Source: an uncultured Naasia sp. (GTDB taxonomy: Bacteria > Actinomycetota > Actinomycetes > Actinomycetales > Microbacteriaceae). Taken from it: a DNA stretch of 64,000 bases. The notes below the pieces were generated by a model. It was not told the DNA's origin. It saw only the letters and a list, made by a program, of their open reading frames with translations, and searched no databases. The DNA is taken from positions 186,001 to 250,000 of the forward strand of contig CAJYYA010000010.1 in assembly GCA_913778905.1 (NCBI GenBank), in the 5' to 3' direction. Below, in pieces: positions 1-7,400 of this stretch; positions within the stretch are counted from its first letter, which is position 1; the number at the start of each line of letters is the position of its first letter. Position numbers and translations under genes: made by a program.

Positions 1-2
1 TC

Positions 3-341
3 TGGTTCTTCCGGAAGACCGCGTTCACTTCGGGGCGCAATTTCGTGTTCCGTTTCCTGTTCCCGCTCCTCGGCGGCGTTCTGCTGGCCGCCGCGTTCGT
101 GCAGTCCGCCATCGACATGCTCAACCCGGATTACGGCTCGACCACCTTCTTCGGGGTCGGCAGCGTCTTCGTCGTCGGCATCGGGTCGTTGCTCGTGGGA
201 GCCGTTTTGATGATGGTGTGGTCGTTCTTCCCCGGCTCGAAGCCGTTCTTCCGCTGGGAATCGCTCAATATGAACACGGAAGTTCTCGTGCCCGACGGCG
301 AGCTCGCCAAGCCCCGCTCCGTCGATGGTGGCCTGATGTAA
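3..341 (+). CDS. APC-family amino-acid permease, C-terminal end (5' cut by window edge)
   Basis: The open frame enters the window at base 3 and ends at a TAA at 339-341, so only the last 112 residues are visible. They contain two hydrophobic stretches (about residues 19-40 and 53-75) separated by a short loop with NPDYGST, followed by a hydrophilic tail. This pattern, ending in FRWESLNMNTEVLVPD, resembles the C-terminus of APC-superfamily amino-acid/polyamine permeases of Actinobacteria. The transport substrate cannot be read from this part. It marks the last ordinary GC-rich gene before the AT-richer island that follows. An internal GTG at 45 is not the real start because coding sequence clearly continues upstream. 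Confidence 0.75.
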   Translation, partial: WFFRKTAFTSGRNFVFRFLFPLLGGVLLAAAFVQSAIDMLNPDYGSTTFFGVGSVFVVGIGSLLVGAVLMMVWSFFPGSKPFFRWESLNMNTEVLVPDGELAKPRSVDGGLM

Positions 342-502
342 CGGAGCTCGGCGATGGGGTTGGTGCGCCCACCCATGGGTTGGCTGGAACGGGCGGGCGC
401 ACCGTGCTACCTAGCAAAGTCAGTCCCAAATATCGAAGATCGGCTCCACCTCTGCTGTCTGATCGAACACTTTGTTCACCATCGGCTACTGGGACGGGCT
501 GG

Positions 503-862
503 CTAAAGGCCAAACCACTGGATCTTCATCGCCAGATTGAAGTACATCCAGCTGTTTGGCCCCATTTGGCCGTCGATGGGCCCCGCGTAACCCACCTGAG
601 CTGCGTTTCGCTGCATGGCCTTATATGTATTTGTGCCGGGCTGGCCGTCAATTGGCCCGTAATACTGGAAGTTCGCCGCAAGGTGGCGCTGGAGCCCCTT
701 CCAGCTATTCACGCCCATTACTCCGTCGACGGTCCCGGTATATCCGTTGGCGGCGGCCGGACCACCTTGAACGCGACACCACATTTGCTGACTGGGCGCC
801 GTCCCTGTCGTCGTATCGTTGTAGACACCGGTGCTGCAGAAGCTGGTCCAGCTGTCAAGAAT
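503..862 (-). pseudogene. Peptidoglycan-binding repeat fragment, truncated at its N-terminus
   Basis: The frame is open from 862 down to a TAG at 503 but has no credible start and is stopped upstream by a TGA at 863-865. It encodes three repeats of roughly 25-35 residues with the pattern GPIDGxxGxNTxxxxQ (for example GYTGTVDGVMGVNSW and YAGPIDGQMGPNSW), as found in the cell-wall-binding tails of secreted actinobacterial lysozymes, esterases and endolysins. No catalytic domain is attached. It points toward the permease and is opposite in strand to the SGNH remnant that begins where it ends (839-1303), which suggests an inversion or recombination break at about 840-862. Probably a dead remnant. 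Confidence 0.6.
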
Positions 863-1303
863 TCAGTCACTACAGTTTTGCAACAAATCAAGGCAAAGGC
901 ACCAAACGCCAAGATCCTCCTCATGGGCTACCCAGTTTTATTTGAAAGCGGCAGCACCTGCGTCTACATCCCAGACCAGAACAGGGCATGGCTGAATCAA
1001 GTTTCCTCAGACCTAGGAACCGCATTACAGACGGCCGCAACGAACACGTCAACGAGTGCCCGCCCGGTTAAGTACGTTGACCCACAGAGCGTCTTCGCCG
1101 GAAAGAACCTGTGCACCTCAAACGCTGCAATCAACAAGCTGGTGACCACCAAAACACGAGGGGATTCTTCCCTTACCCCCCTCATTCCCGCGCCCGGCCC
1201 GGACTATGGGCTGTACATCAGCGCTCAAAGCATTCACCCGAATGACTTTGGAACTAGTCTCTACGCCCAAGTAGCCCGGACCGGTCTAACGGGGGTCTAT
1301 TGA
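839..1303 (+). pseudogene. SGNH/GDSL hydrolase, C-terminal half only (copy 1)
   Basis: From about codon GAA at 839 to a TGA at 1301-1303 the frame matches the second half of secreted SGNH/GDSL esterases: a core strand (KILLMGYPVLF), an aromatic WLN helix, a YVDPQSVFAGKNLC segment and the catalytic-histidine block SIHPNDFGTSLYAQV. The N-terminal half with the GDS serine and the GxND block is missing; the open frame upstream of 839 is only the shadow of the antisense peptidoglycan-binding fragment. It therefore cannot form a complete active site. Its TGA overlaps the TTG start of the downstream membrane protein, a spacing that suggests an old two-gene operon. A second, more decayed copy follows at 1702-1976. 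Confidence 0.6.
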
Positions 1304-1665
1304 ACGCCGGATCAACCCACCCACCCGGCGGCGTATCGGACAAAACCCCCGTGGTAACCGTGCTACTTTGGACGGGATGGGGAGTCTTCGGAGTTGCCAC
1401 AGTGCTTGGGCTCTGGCTCATAGCTCTCATCTATTCCATCCCCCTTTCTGGCCGCGTTGACACCGACATGGCGCGATCTGCTCGTCACTGGGTTGTCTCG
1501 GCGGCCGTCATCGCAAGCGCGGCATTCCTCGCCTCTTTGGTAGGGGCACTGATAGCTAGATCCCGGGGCTACCTGTCCCGATCCGGCACTATAGCTCTGG
1601 TACTCTCGGCTCTCTCCGTTCCTGCACCGGTGATATTCGCCATACTATGGGTGAGCCAGCGGTAG
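1300..1665 (+). CDS. Small membrane protein of unknown function (copy 1)
   Basis: A 121-residue protein starting at TTG 1300, overlapping the TGA of the SGNH remnant by four bases. It has three hydrophobic segments (about residues 20-45, 63-85, 96-117) joined by short polar loops, so a three-helix membrane protein is likely. I do not recognise the family. A truncated paralogue of its first half lies at 1987-2151 behind the second SGNH copy, so the hydrolase/membrane-protein pair was duplicated together; this co-duplication is the best evidence that the frame is a real gene. Base composition is AT-richer than the flanking chromosome. Confidence 0.5.
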   Translation: MNAGSTHPPGGVSDKTPVVTVLLWTGWGVFGVATVLGLWLIALIYSIPLSGRVDTDMARSARHWVVSAAVIASAAFLASLVGALIARSRGYLSRSGTIALVLSALSVPAPVIFAILWVSQR

Positions 1666-1701
1666 TCATTATCGCAATTTGGGCCGTCCGGCGCGGGCTC
1701 G

Positions 1702-1976
1702 ATGCAGGCCGCGGTAGCCGCCATGACTACTACATCCAGGCCGGTCGAGTATTTCGACCCGAATACCGCCTTGACTGGCAAAACCTGTGCACATTGAACT
1801 CTGAAACTAATGGACTAATATAAACACCGCCCCCAGTCGGGAAACCCATCTTCCCGATTCTCCTCGCAGGGTTTGAATACGGGCCCTGTGTCAGCACACA
1901 GGGCATCCACCCCAATGGTTTGGGCGCATCACTCTATGTCCAGATAGCTCGCTCAGGCCTCACTTGCGTGTACTGA
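1702..1976 (+). pseudogene. SGNH hydrolase C-terminus, degenerate copy 2
   Basis: Two pieces align with copy 1. Bases 1702-1797 read RPVEYFDPNTALTGKTCAH and then hit TGA; copy 1 has RPVKYVDPQSVFAGKNLCTS. After a stretch of lost similarity, 1870-1976 read GIHPNGLGASLYVQIARSGL and end CVY-TGA; copy 1 has SIHPNDFGTSLYAQVARTGL and ends GVY. The internal TGA and the change of frame between the blocks make this a pseudogene. It lies directly upstream of a truncated copy of the small membrane protein, in the same order as copy 1. Confidence 0.65.
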
Positions 1977-1986
1977 TGGTGGAAAC

Positions 1987-2151
1987 ATGAAAGACGCCCC
2001 CCGCCAAGCCGCCGCCATGACAGCATTTCTTTGGGAGAATTGGGCGGTATCCAGCGTGATTGTCGTGTTGCCGCTCTGGCCGAGGGTGGTGGTTTACTCA
2101 ACCCCCTTCATGGGCAAATCCGAGGCCTTCATGCAGGGATGCGCGCCATAG
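1987..2151 (+). pseudogene. Truncated paralogue of the small membrane protein (copy 2)
   Basis: ATG at 1987 opens a 54-residue frame ending in TAG at 2149-2151. Residues around FLWENWAVSSVIVVLPLW correspond to LLWTGWGVFGVATVLGLW of the 1300-1665 protein, and VVVYSTPFMGKSEAFM corresponds to ALIYSIPLSGRVDTDM. Similarity ends where copy 1 continues into its second and third membrane helices. Whether it is still translated is unknown; the loss of two of three helices argues for a decaying duplicate. Nothing recognisable lies between 2152 and 2267. Confidence 0.5.
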
Positions 2152-2267
2152 AGGCGCGAGGGACACTTTCGCGCCCTAGCACTCAAACCCGGCAAAGCCG
2201 TTTAGTATCTTTGATCCGAGAGGTCAGAAGTTGGCGGCGCTTCAACAGAAACGGAACGAGTTAGGTT

Positions 2268-2771
2268 TCATTTCCAGGTCAATTGCGTCACAGCGAAAAT
2301 TTTGTAGCATGCCTCATCATCACGCCCGCCGGCGAGCGCGAATGCCCTGAAATCAGAGATACTGGGGCCTCCCTCCAGAACGGGAAGGGTGCTCGCTATT
2401 CTTTCCTTGTTGTCGATCGGGGTCAGCGCAAGCCCCTCATGATCCCAACAAGAGTCGCTCAGGTTGACATCGTCCGCTGTAAGGAACGGATATAGCGTCG
2501 TTGACACGGTTTCCCCGTCAACCAGCTGAACCTCAATGGTGTACGTCGACTGGTCCAAAGGTGTGATGCTCACGACCCCCATGGCTTCACCCTTGGGACT
2601 CGACAACTCCCCACTTCCCGTGGGCAGATCTGAACTGGGTGACGGCGTCGGCGCAACAGAAAGGCTGGGGATCGAAGACGAGGACTCGGAGATAGGTCCC
2701 GGGCCGACACATCCGGTCAGAAAACAGGCTGTAACGGCCACGGTGAATACCGCAATAAGAGATCGACTCAT
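2268..2771 (-). CDS. Lipoprotein of unknown function
   Basis: A 167-residue protein with a short basic N-terminus, a hydrophobic stretch and the lipobox LTGC at residues 18-21, so it should be exported and lipid-anchored to the outside of the membrane. A Ser/Pro/Thr-rich linker (about 28-60) precedes a compact domain with two cysteines (DSCWDHEGL and DDEACYKI). I do not recognise the domain. The ATG at 2769-2771 is preceded by GGAG and also by a TACGGT box six to seven bases upstream, so either a ribosome-bound or a leaderless start is possible. It lies in the AT-richer island, downstream of a strong hairpin that separates it from the next upstream operon. Confidence 0.65.
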   Translation of the reverse strand: MSRSLIAVFTVAVTACFLTGCVGPGPISESSSSIPSLSVAPTPSPSSDLPTGSGELSSPKGEAMGVVSITPLDQSTYTIEVQLVDGETVSTTLYPFLTADDVNLSDSCWDHEGLALTPIDNKERIASTLPVLEGGPSISDFRAFALAGGRDDEACYKIFAVTQLTWK

Positions 2772-2814
2772 CTCCGAACCGTACCCTGACGATCAACTTG
2801 GCGCACCCCACAGA

Positions 2815-2850
2815 GACGTGGCCCCACCCTTGCGAGGGTGGGGCCACGTC
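2815..2850 (-). terminator. Perfect 16-bp hairpin terminator
   Basis: Bases 2815-2830 and 2835-2850 are perfect inverted repeats of 16 bp with a four-base loop (TGCG). The hairpin starts 11 bases beyond the stop of the minus-strand secreted protein gene at 2861 and lies before the start of the lipoprotein gene at 2771, so it should end transcription of the 3870-2861 operon. There is no long T run, as is usual in high-GC Actinobacteria. Confidence 0.8.
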
Positions 2851-2860
2851 TTCTGTTACC

Positions 2861-3334
2861 TCAGAGGTTGAGAGTGCCGGTCCACGACAGAGTGCTCAAC
2901 CCGCAGAATCCACCGTTGTTGCGAGATCGCACAGCGTATGACTCCGGGTAAGGAAGCGTGGTCGAGCCATTCCAGAGGAACGACTTAGCCTGGCCCAGCG
3001 TGCTGTTGCCCCAGGAGGGTTCACTGCTCTCTCCCCCCTTGCCGTTGTACAGGAGGAAGTACATGCTTCCTCCGCACATGCCCGAGCTACTGATTGTCTT
3101 CAGGTTGAAATTTGCGTATGGGAACGAAGAATAGTGCCAGCGAAAGACGCCGTGGTAGGTCTTCTGTCCGACTTGGGTGTCACCGCCGATTGAGTAAGAC
3201 GCAGCGAAAGCTGGGGCTGTTGACAGCCCGACCACCGCACCGACGGTAACGGCACAGAGAGTCATAGCAACGGCTCTTGCCCTGCGGAATCTCTTCTGAG
3301 CCGAACCACTGACTCTGCGAGCACGACGGATCAT
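2861..3334 (-). CDS. Secreted protein of unknown function, second gene of a two-gene operon
   Basis: 157 residues with an Arg-rich n-region, a hydrophobic core (about 24-42) and an APAFAA signal-peptidase site, so the mature protein of about 112 residues should be secreted. The mature part is rich in aromatic residues, Gly and Ser and carries two cysteines (GMCGG and GFCGL) that could pair. I do not recognise the fold. Its ATG overlaps the TGA of the upstream gene (ATGA, 3331-3334), so the two are translationally coupled and probably act together. The operon ends in the hairpin at 2815-2850. Confidence 0.65.
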   Translation of the reverse strand: MIRRARRVSGSAQKRFRRARAVAMTLCAVTVGAVVGLSTAPAFAASYSIGGDTQVGQKTYHGVFRWHYSSFPYANFNLKTISSSGMCGGSMYFLLYNGKGGESSEPSWGNSTLGQAKSFLWNGSTTLPYPESYAVRSRNNGGFCGLSTLSWTGTLNL

Positions 3335-3870
3335 CGCGCGTTCACCTCGTCGAAGAATGCACAGTCGCCCGCCCCGAATTGGGCTCGGATACCAGAGGGG
3401 TCCCCAGCGAGCGCGGGGTTGAGAATCTCCTTACGCCAGCCGTCCTGCGGGTCTGAGAATTGCTTCAGGAAGAACTCGGTGCGCGGGAAAGTGCCGACCT
3501 CCTCGAGTGCAGCTCCTGCTGATGCTTGGTCGCCCTCATCGACGGCGCTGAGGTATTCCCCCTCCCAAGAGCAGAGCCAGTAGAAGGTCGTTACTGCAGT
3601 GACAACACCTTCTTCGTAGGTGGCGTCAGGATCCTGCATAAAGTCGGGTACCGTGTCCGGCCACGCAACTCCCGCGGGGAGCTCAAGAGAAACTGTGCTT
3701 GTCCCCTCGACGAGCGCCTGCTCTGTCTGGTCGCCTGTGAGCAACTGATCGCCAGGAACAGATACAGCATCGCTCTTGTTGTCGCCAGCGTTTGCCAGCC
3801 CTATCCCCGACGTGACCATCATTGCAGTCACTCCGGCAACAGCGGGTATGAACCAGGGTCTTTTCTTCAA
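3331..3870 (-). CDS. Exported protein of unknown function, first gene of the two-gene operon
   Basis: I place the start at TTG 3870 rather than at the upstream in-frame codon at 3915, because AAGGGGAG lies six bases before it and the protein then begins with a normal signal sequence (KK, hydrophobic core, GLANAGD). This gives 179 residues. The mature part is acidic, has two cysteines (WLCSW and GDCAFF) and no recognisable motif. It ends in an ATGA overlap with the 3334-2861 gene. A secreted protein pair with coupled translation in an AT-rich island is compatible with a surface or effector role, but that is speculation. Confidence 0.6.
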   Translation of the reverse strand: MKKRPWFIPAVAGVTAMMVTSGIGLANAGDNKSDAVSVPGDQLLTGDQTEQALVEGTSTVSLELPAGVAWPDTVPDFMQDPDATYEEGVVTAVTTFYWLCSWEGEYLSAVDEGDQASAGAALEEVGTFPRTEFFLKQFSDPQDGWRKEILNPALAGDPSGIRAQFGAGDCAFFDEVNAR

Positions 3871-4237
3871 CGAACTCCCCTTGCAATGAGCGCAGGCGAA
3901 TGACAGTCGGATCACTCATCACAAGTCAATCGTTCGAGCCAATTCTGCGGTGAGACAAAGGTAGATGCCAGTCTCTCCTCTCGCAGTCCGCATTTGAGGG
4001 GACCTCGCTCAACGGCCGGTCGCGCCCCAATTTGAGGGGTTCCGGATCGACCGAATCAGCCAGGACCAACGCCGACGACCAGCCAACCCAACCGTCCAAG
4101 GGCCGTCAGCCACTCGCCAACGGGTAGCTCCCACCAGCGGGAGATGCCGGCTGCTGTGGACCCTTAGGTCGAGGACGTACGGGTCACCCTCAACTCATTG
4201 CACACCCCTCGCTCCACCCGTCTCTTATCCCTTTGGA
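3871..4237. other. Non-coding stretch with two ATTTGAGGGG direct repeats
   Basis: No convincing gene is present. The only structure I see is a 10-bp direct repeat, ATTTGAGGGG, at 3992-4001 and 4030-4039, 38 bp apart. On the minus strand these read CCCCTCAAAT, reminiscent of the repeated end motifs of IS21-like elements, but no transposase piece is left to support that. The segment separates the secreted operon from the recombinase remnant. Confidence 0.35.
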
Positions 4238-4253
4238 TACGAGACGTCTCGTA
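4238..4253. promoter_or_regulatory. Perfect 16-bp palindrome, probable recombinase operator or res-type site
   Basis: TACGAGACGTCTCGTA is perfectly self-complementary. The half-site TACGAGAC recurs at 4358-4365, 24 bases before the ATG of the serine-recombinase remnant. Palindromic and half-site repeats just upstream of a resolvase gene are what a res/operator region looks like, so I infer that this bound the resolvase or its repressor. Confidence 0.5.
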
Positions 4254-4381
4254 GGCATGGGTCGCAAGTGGCCGTACCTCCCACATTTGGGCGCACCAGC
4301 AAGCCTTGGAATCATGTATGTCAACTGGCACTCGAGATTTGTTTCTCAGCCGTTGGTTACGAGACACGTGAGAGGTCGCAG

Positions 4382-4606
4382 ATGCCGAATCTCATCGGGT
4401 ACACACGGGTCTCGACCCGGATTCCCCATTCATCGAATCCCATCCTTGCCTTAAGAACAGAACGAAAGCCAGGCCGATTCACCATCAGACCTAGGGCGGT
4501 TCAGAGGGCCCCCAGCTCGAGGTTTGGTCGCCCCGATTCGGGAAACCAAAACTCTTGTCGACGGTGTGATCGCTTCAGCACGCTTCAACCTGTCGGGCGT
4601 GAATGA
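4382..4606 (+). pseudogene. Serine recombinase (resolvase) N-terminal remnant
   Basis: ATG 4382 opens a frame beginning MPNLIGYTRVST. The IGYxRVST block is the hallmark catalytic N-terminus of Tn3-type resolvases and invertases, with the nucleophilic serine in VS. After these 12 codons similarity stops: the expected Q-rich helix and the rest of the catalytic domain are absent and the remaining 60 or so residues look random before the stop at 4606. It is therefore a truncated remnant, and it marks former mobile DNA at the right edge of the island. Nothing recognisable lies between 4418 and 4632. Confidence 0.55.
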
Positions 4607-4632
4607 ATCAGAGGGTTACTCGATGCATACCG

Positions 4633-7266
4633 TCAGCAGGTCTTGCGGGTGATGGTCACCGTGATCTGCTGCTCGGCGCGAGTAGCTGTGCCGCCAGCCG
4701 GATCTTGGGCGGTGATGGTGCCCTCGGGCGTCGCGGATGGGTTGGCCTGACAGATCGACGACACCGATCGGAAGCCGGCACCCGCAAGTGTCGCCCCCGC
4801 CTGGCTCGGCGTGCTGCCGACCACGTTCGGTATCGCCTTCAGTGCCTGATTGCTGGTGAAGACCTGGACCAGGGTTCCCTTGCCCGTCGTTCCGGAAGGG
4901 TTGGTGCCGATCACCGTGCCGGTCGGGAGATCGGAGTCCTGCTGCCCGCCGTCCTGGAAGGAGAAGCCAGCGCCCTCGATGATGGACTTAGCCTGGTCGA
5001 GCGTGAGCCCTCTGACATCGGGGACCGTGGCCTGCTGACCCCGTAGTAGCTCAGCAGTAGGCTCGGGGAACTCGTCCCCGCCCCACTTCGCGTTGGCCAC
5101 CGACATGACGCGTGGAGCGATCATATGGCGCAAGTCGGACGCATACACCCCAGGCGCCATCCGGTAAGAGCGCTGATTGACAAATCCGGTCACGTTGTAC
5201 ACCCCGGTGACTGTTGCGGCCTTCGTGGTTGCTCCGCTCATCCAGGTCGCGAAAGCATCGTCAGTGGTTCCGGTCTTTCCAATTGTGGGCGCCTTCGTGG
5301 TGACACGATCTTCAGTGGTTTGACCTGTTCCGTTCTCGAAGGCGCTCTGTAGGGCGTACGCAGCTGCCGCAGCCACCTCGCCCGAATAGACCTGCTTGCA
5401 CGACACGGGCGGCACGCCGACGTCGGAACCGTCCGCGGCGACGATCCTGTCGATGGCGCGCGGTTCGCAGAAATTGCCTCCCGCCGCGATAGTCGCGAAC
5501 GCGCCAGCCATCTGCAGGGGAGCGATCTCGTTCGTGCCCAGCACGGTGGCGGGGCTGCGGAGCAGTTCACCCGTCTTCGGTTCGGTGTAAGTCTGGTTCC
5601 CCTCGGCGTCGAGGACCGGGTTGCCGTCGGCGTCGTACACGGGGTCGCTCACACCCCGGTCGGCCCGGTAGACGCCCGAGTCGGCGGCGGTGTTGCGGAT
5701 TCCGCACAGGTCGAGCTTGTTCGCCATGGCAATGAAGCCAGTGTTCTTCGATTTCTGTGTGTTGAACAGCGCCGTGAAGTTACCGCCGTTGTCGCCCTCG
5801 TCGTTGCGGGGGTTGTACGACTCCGTCAGTCGATAGCTGCCGCCGTCGACGCAGGAATCGCGCCACGTGGTGCCCTGCCAGTCGCGCTTGCGCGCATCCA
5901 TGCTCTCATTGACGCCGTGGCCCTCCTTGAGCCACTCGAGCAGCGTGAAGATCTTGTACGTCGATCCGGGCTGGAAGCCGGTCGAGGCGCCGTACTGGTA
6001 GTCGGCGTTGTAGTTGACCGCGCTGTACTGCGGGCCGGACGCGAGAACCTCGGGGTCGTCCGAGAAGATCTTGTTCTGCGCCATCGCCAGGATGTTGCCC
6101 GACCCCGGCTGAACCGTCACGACGCTCGCGCCGACGTTGAAGTCGTCGAGGTGCATGGGCACGTTGTCGTTGATCGCCGACTCGGCCGCCTGCTGGAGCT
6201 CCATGTCGAGCGTGGTGTATACGTCGTACCCGGCGGTGTACAGCTTCGCCAGGCGCTCCTGCTGCGTCTCGCCGAAGAACTTGTTGTTCTCGAAGGTCCG
6301 CTTCACGTAGTCGCAGAAGAAGCCCTCACCGGCAGCGGCCGTGCAGCCCGCGGACGGCTGGGTGATGGCCGGCTCGACGGCAGAGGCGATCGCGTCGTCG
6401 TGCTCCTGCTGCGTGATCATCCCCTCCTTGAGCATGTTGTCGAGGATGTAGTCGCGGCGGCCCTTGTTCTCGGCATAGCCGTTGGCGGCTCCGTTGTCCT
6501 CGCTGTCCGGACGGTCGAGGCGGTACTGCTCGGGGCTGTTGACGATCGCGACGAGGCTGGCGGCCTGAGGAAGAGTGAGGTTCGCCGCGCTGGTGCTGAA
6601 GTAGTAGTTGGCCGCGGCCTCGATGCCGTAGATGTTGCCGGCGAAGCCGGCGATGTTGAGGTAGCCGAGAAGGATCTCGTCTTTGGAGTACGCCTTCTCG
6701 AGACCGATCGCGTAGCGCATCTCGCGGATCTTGCGCGCCTCGGACTGCTCGGTCGCGGCCGCGAACGCGGCGTCGATCTCCTCCTGCTTGGTGAGGTTCC
6801 GGATCGCGTTCTGAATGATGACGTTCTTCACGTACTGCTGCGTGATCGACGAGCCACCGCGGATGGGGCGCCCGAGGGCGTTGTTGACGACGGCGCTGGC
6901 GGTGCCGCGCATGTCGATGCCGCCGTGGTCGTAGAAGCGCGGATCCTCACCCGCGATCGCGGCGTTCTTCGCGAACCCGTTGACCTGGTCCCATCCGACG
7001 TTGATGCGGTTCTGGGCGTAGAAATAGGCCAGCAGGTGGTCGGATCCGTCGGGGTTCTTCGCGTACACGTTGGTGCGCTGTGCGAGAGGCTGAATCTCGA
7101 GGTAGTCGGGCAGATCCTCGAACACGCCGATGGTGTCGGAGGCTGCCATGCCGACGACGGCGATGGCGGGGGTGACGGTCACTGCGGCGAGGACACCGGC
7201 GACAGCACTCATCGCGACGAAGCCGAGGAGTCCAGCGAGACGGCCGGTCAGGCGCGGAGAAGACAA
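4633..7266 (-). CDS. Bifunctional class A penicillin-binding protein (transglycosylase/transpeptidase) with two PASTA domains
   Basis: Polymerises lipid II into glycan strands and cross-links the peptides on the outer face of the membrane. I place the start at TTG 7266, with GAAAGGGG upstream, giving 877 residues; a longer frame to 7344 lacks support. A membrane anchor (12-40) is followed by the GT51 transglycosylase with the catalytic Glu in GEDPRFYDHGG (106-116) and GGSSITQQ (137-144). The transpeptidase has STYK (435-438), SKN (506-508) and KTGT (664-667). Two PASTA domains, which bind muropeptides, lie at about 746-806 and 811-876. It is divergent from the D-Ala-D-Ala carboxypeptidase at 7401, with 134 bp of shared promoter region. 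PonA-like architecture; which paralogue it is cannot be told. Confidence 0.95.
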   Translation of the reverse strand: MSSPRLTGRLAGLLGFVAMSAVAGVLAAVTVTPAIAVVGMAASDTIGVFEDLPDYLEIQPLAQRTNVYAKNPDGSDHLLAYFYAQNRINVGWDQVNGFAKNAAIAGEDPRFYDHGGIDMRGTASAVVNNALGRPIRGGSSITQQYVKNVIIQNAIRNLTKQEEIDAAFAAATEQSEARKIREMRYAIGLEKAYSKDEILLGYLNIAGFAGNIYGIEAAANYYFSTSAANLTLPQAASLVAIVNSPEQYRLDRPDSEDNGAANGYAENKGRRDYILDNMLKEGMITQQEHDDAIASAVEPAITQPSAGCTAAAGEGFFCDYVKRTFENNKFFGETQQERLAKLYTAGYDVYTTLDMELQQAAESAINDNVPMHLDDFNVGASVVTVQPGSGNILAMAQNKIFSDDPEVLASGPQYSAVNYNADYQYGASTGFQPGSTYKIFTLLEWLKEGHGVNESMDARKRDWQGTTWRDSCVDGGSYRLTESYNPRNDEGDNGGNFTALFNTQKSKNTGFIAMANKLDLCGIRNTAADSGVYRADRGVSDPVYDADGNPVLDAEGNQTYTEPKTGELLRSPATVLGTNEIAPLQMAGAFATIAAGGNFCEPRAIDRIVAADGSDVGVPPVSCKQVYSGEVAAAAAYALQSAFENGTGQTTEDRVTTKAPTIGKTGTTDDAFATWMSGATTKAATVTGVYNVTGFVNQRSYRMAPGVYASDLRHMIAPRVMSVANAKWGGDEFPEPTAELLRGQQATVPDVRGLTLDQAKSIIEGAGFSFQDGGQQDSDLPTGTVIGTNPSGTTGKGTLVQVFTSNQALKAIPNVVGSTPSQAGATLAGAGFRSVSSICQANPSATPEGTITAQDPAGGTATRAEQQITVTITRKTC

Positions 7267-7388
7267 GGATGTGCCCCTTTCGGAAGCAACAGGATACGGG
7301 CCGTCAGGGGGTGGTCGGCGGGTGGCGCGCTGATCGTGACGCATCCGTTGCCGCGCGGGTCGAACCCGTGCGGATACGCCGGCCCGCT

Positions 7389-7394
7389 TAGCCT
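7389..7394 (+). promoter_or_regulatory. -10 box TAGCCT of a leaderless carboxypeptidase transcript
   Basis: TAGCCT ends six bases before the GTG start at 7401. With a normal -10 to start-site distance, transcription would begin at or next to the GTG, and no Shine-Dalgarno sequence is visible. The same spacing recurs at several starts in this window. Confidence 0.5.
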
Positions 7395-7400
7395 GTCAGC

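Noticed and set aside
218-838. N-terminal part of the long plus-strand frame leading into the SGNH remnant
   Set aside because: It is the complement of the peptidoglycan-binding repeats and shows no SGNH block I; only the part from about 839 is homologous.
718-924. Minus-strand frame beginning MRRILAFGAFALICCK that resembles a signal peptide
   Set aside because: It is antisense to the conserved KILLMGYP core of the SGNH remnant and out of frame with the peptidoglycan-binding fragment; no ribosome site or mature domain follows.
7340-7385. Stretch containing GGGTCGAACCCGTGC that looks like a tRNA T-arm
   Set aside because: No matching acceptor, D or anticodon arms can be drawn around it; it is a short palindrome in the divergent promoter region.
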